Shown: one piece after another, positions 18,360 through 20,367 of the stretch
How positions within the stretch are numbered: the stretch's first letter is position 1
Layout of the letters: the number at the start of each line of letters is the position of its first letter
Source of the DNA: Botryllus schlosseri
Lineage: Eukaryota > Chordata > Ascidiacea > Stolidobranchia > Styelidae
Length of the DNA: 20,367 nt
Direction: 5' to 3'
Assembly (NCBI GenBank): GCA_000444245.1
Contig: ATSW01081214.1
Location: 1-20,367, forward strand
Notes under the pieces: generated by a model
Told to the model about the DNA's origin: nothing
What the model saw: the letters and a program-made list of their open reading frames with translations, nothing else
Database searches by the model: none
Position numbers and translations under genes: made by a program

Positions 18360-18525
18360 GGAGATGCGATTGTTGATATACATTATTCCTTCCGATTCTC
18401 TACTAGCTGCTGACGAATACCCCTGACGAGTGTCAACCGAACACATTCGTATTCATTTCAATATGAACATACTATTCAATTGTATATTGAAGCTCCTACT
18501 TGTATGAAGCTATTTCAAGAGACTT
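18360..18525 (-). repeat. Family B copy in reverse orientation
   Basis: Inverted relative to 6306-6475 and 9535-9645. It shares TTCATTTCAATATGAAC, GACGAGTGTCAACCGA, CTGACGAATACCCC and ATTCAATTGTATATTGAAGC with them or with 11428-11480. Confidence 0.62.
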
Positions 18526-18608
18526 ATGGCGGAGAAAATTTCACAAGTTTGTAACCGGACCTTTGCTAACTTGGTCGAGTAATCCACGACTGAAGGATCA
18601 CATTTAAC

Positions 18609-19772
18609 CAGGACCGTAACTGCCGCACCCCAAGCCCCCAATTGGGGGGGGCGAGCTCGAAGGGGGCCCAAAATTATTTCGTGAATTAGCATAAATTTTA
18701 AATTGGAAATGGCATATCAACGTTGGCCATTACCGCGCCACGACGCACCAAGACATATAAAGTTTTAGGCCATGTAACAAGCGACTTCAAGAAGTGTGCC
18801 AGAACGATCGGCAGCGAGTAAACCATGTCCGAGAAGGATTGCCCTTACGCTGACCGAAGACTTCGTTATGTATATACAAAATGCATATAGGTTTAATTTT
18901 TCATAGGCGCCTAAATGACTGACGCCAATTGTTCCTGTCTTGGCAATCTGAACCTCACAAGACAAATACCATCCCGCAGGGAAGAATTATATGCCAGTGA
19001 AGAAATACCAATTTGAAATCGCGTGCGTCTTTTAGTTTAGTACGTTTGGGCGATTCTATATATTTTGATATAGCAGACTGGAGGTCTCGAAATAACATCA
19101 TATAACGAAGTCATACCAACGGGTCCGCCCGTCCGAACATGTTTAATTATTATTTACCGGCCCTACAGTTTCCAAGACACACCTCACTCAGCTCTACCGG
19201 TAAATCTTATTACGTGAGCAGAGAGGAGAAGAAATTGATAGCAATATATATGCAATTCCCGATTTTATTGACCTATTTTATTTTGAATTATCGAAAATTT
19301 TCCCGCTTCGCGCTAGCTCACTCACTAAACAGTACTGCTAATTTCGTTGCAAAAGCGAACAACGTGACGGGGGTCGGTTTATCATCCTATTGAGGGTCCA
19401 AGCCCCAAGTTTTCTTGGGGCCTAACGAAGTGCTGTTTCGTTCCTGCCAACGGGTATACGCCCAAAGATTTGTAATTATTTTTGAGTGGTCCTACCTTTT
19501 CCAACACCTCACTCGGCTCTACCGCTAAATCTGATTACGTGAGCAGAGAGAGGATAAAGTTGATAACAATATATATGCAATTCCAGATTATATTGACCAA
19601 TTCAATCATGAATTATGTAAATTTTTCGCGCTTCGCGCGTTCAGGCGAGAAAAGCTGACTACGGACACCAAATGAGGATGATAAATATCGGTAAATAGTA
19701 TTTAGCCTGGTGGGTCTGGGGGGCGAAGCCAACGTTTTGGGGGGGGGCTGACGAAGTGCTGTTGCGGCCCTG
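18609..19772. mobile_element. Non-autonomous hAT element, 1164 bp, with a duplicated end
   Basis: The left terminus is CAGGACCGTAACTGCCGC and the right terminus, inverted, reads CAGGGCCGCAACAGC. A perfect 8-bp duplication CATTTAAC lies at 18601-18608 and 19773-19780. G-rich subterminal runs occur at both ends. Its right third is present twice: 19116-19446 and 19447-19772. Confidence 0.85.
19116..19772. repeat. Imperfect tandem duplication of the hAT right end
   Basis: Unit 1 (19116-19446, 331 bp) and unit 2 (19447-19772, 326 bp) both begin CCAACGGG. They share CACCTCACTC-GCTCTACCG, TACGTGAGCAGAGAG and CAATATATATGCAATTCC. Both end with CGAAGTGCTGTT and a CCTG terminus. Confidence 0.75.
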
Positions 19773-19780
19773 CATTTAAC

Positions 19781-20313
19781 TCGTAGACGTATCAATTGAA
19801 ATACTGCTATGCAAAAACGTGCAAATTAGATCTTCAATACGCGGGTGGAAGCCGCAGAAAATTGAAATTATTCAATGTTCGGTGAAGGCATAGCATGAAT
19901 AATTAAGAAGCGTAATTTTTTAAGATGCTCATCCGTTACCGCAAAGGTGCTGTACCCGCTATGCGGGATAATACGCCAATGCGATTCGACGGCGTGTGCG
20001 CAGTACGGGAATTTACACTACAGGAGATACCAAATTTAGTACAGACTGCATTTCGAGAGATATGTTTCCGACAGTATATGATATTTCGTCAAATAAATGT
20101 TCCAGGATATCTGCTAAATTCATACGTGTGAATAGCGGCACGTAAATAGGTCTTCTCTCATTCGAGTGATTCGATTCTGCATCGAATATTAAGCTTTGGG
20201 TCGAGTTGAGTGTTGCTAATTTTTGTCATTGCAGTATGAATGATGAAGAATATTGAAATATGTACCTTTAATGTGACCACGAATGATATAAAGCCACATT
20301 ATAGAATATATGG
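19781..20313. other. Intergenic, nothing identified
   Basis: A 68-codon frame at 19925-20131 (+) has no recognisable domain, no neighbours and no splice support, and I do not call it a gene. No repeat recognised. Confidence 0.4.
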
Positions 20314-20367
20314 TAGGCTTACCATACGTCCTCTTTTTTGACTTTTTTGAAAGTGTCCTCGGAGGAC
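20314..20367. mobile_element. End of a hAT element related to 6727-7120, running off the window
   Basis: It begins TAGGCTTACCATACGTCCTC and shares TTGAAAGTGTCCTCGGAG (reverse order) with the right end of the intron 8 element. The rest lies beyond the window. Confidence 0.65.

Noticed and set aside
18765-18965. 66-codon minus-strand frame
   Set aside because: It is inside the hAT element 18609-19772. No transposase motif is seen.
19925-20131. 68-codon + frame with many Arg codons
   Set aside because: No domain, no splice partners and no neighbour context. Kept only as a remark on the interval.

Overview
The window is nuclear DNA from an invertebrate animal. It is AT-rich, the coding is in short exons separated by introns of 0.1 to 2.3 kb, and hAT-type DNA transposons are everywhere. 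EGF plus ZP (zona pellucida) architecture is typical of metazoan extracellular-matrix or egg-coat proteins. A tunicate or another non-vertebrate is plausible, but the sequence alone does not fix the phylum. I saw no prokaryotic, viral or CRISPR signature, no tRNA or rRNA, and no retroviral or LTR element.

The one gene I can support runs on the + strand from 947 to 16207. Fifteen exons can be chained by splice signals and reading phase with no internal stop, giving 2058 nt of CDS, or 685 residues. The protein order is: signal peptide (about 1-25), a run of EGF-like modules (55-330), a bipartite ZP module (ZP-N 339-436, linker, ZP-C about 523-595), a dibasic furin-type site RKKR at 598-601, an external-hydrophobic-patch-like GPIFVLD at 613-619, one transmembrane helix (about 652-672) and a 12-residue basic tail. 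This is the layout of ZP proteins that are made as membrane precursors, cut by a convertase and then polymerise outside the cell. The EGF region has a regular exon design: each EGF is cut between its third and fourth cysteine by a phase-2 intron. One intron (after exon 12) uses a GC-AG donor.

Layout: 1-50 is the end of a hAT element whose other copy is at 14271-15218; about 505-610 is another hAT end; 611-946 is 5' flank or UTR with a 60-codon upstream ORF; 947-16207 is the gene. Its introns carry a recurring array-bearing repeat (called family A here), a second dispersed repeat (family B), a degenerate minisatellite (13171-13540) and several hAT elements. After the gene, 16208-20367 holds mostly repeats: hAT elements at 16760-17192, 18609-19772 and 20314-end, one family A copy and one family B copy in reverse orientation, and a weak minus-strand coding candidate near 17252-17449.

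Seven hAT-like elements can be delimited by terminal inverted repeats and 8-bp target duplications, four of the duplications perfect and three with one mismatch. They are nested in one another or in family A in several places, so the introns have grown by successive insertions. No second convincing gene was found.
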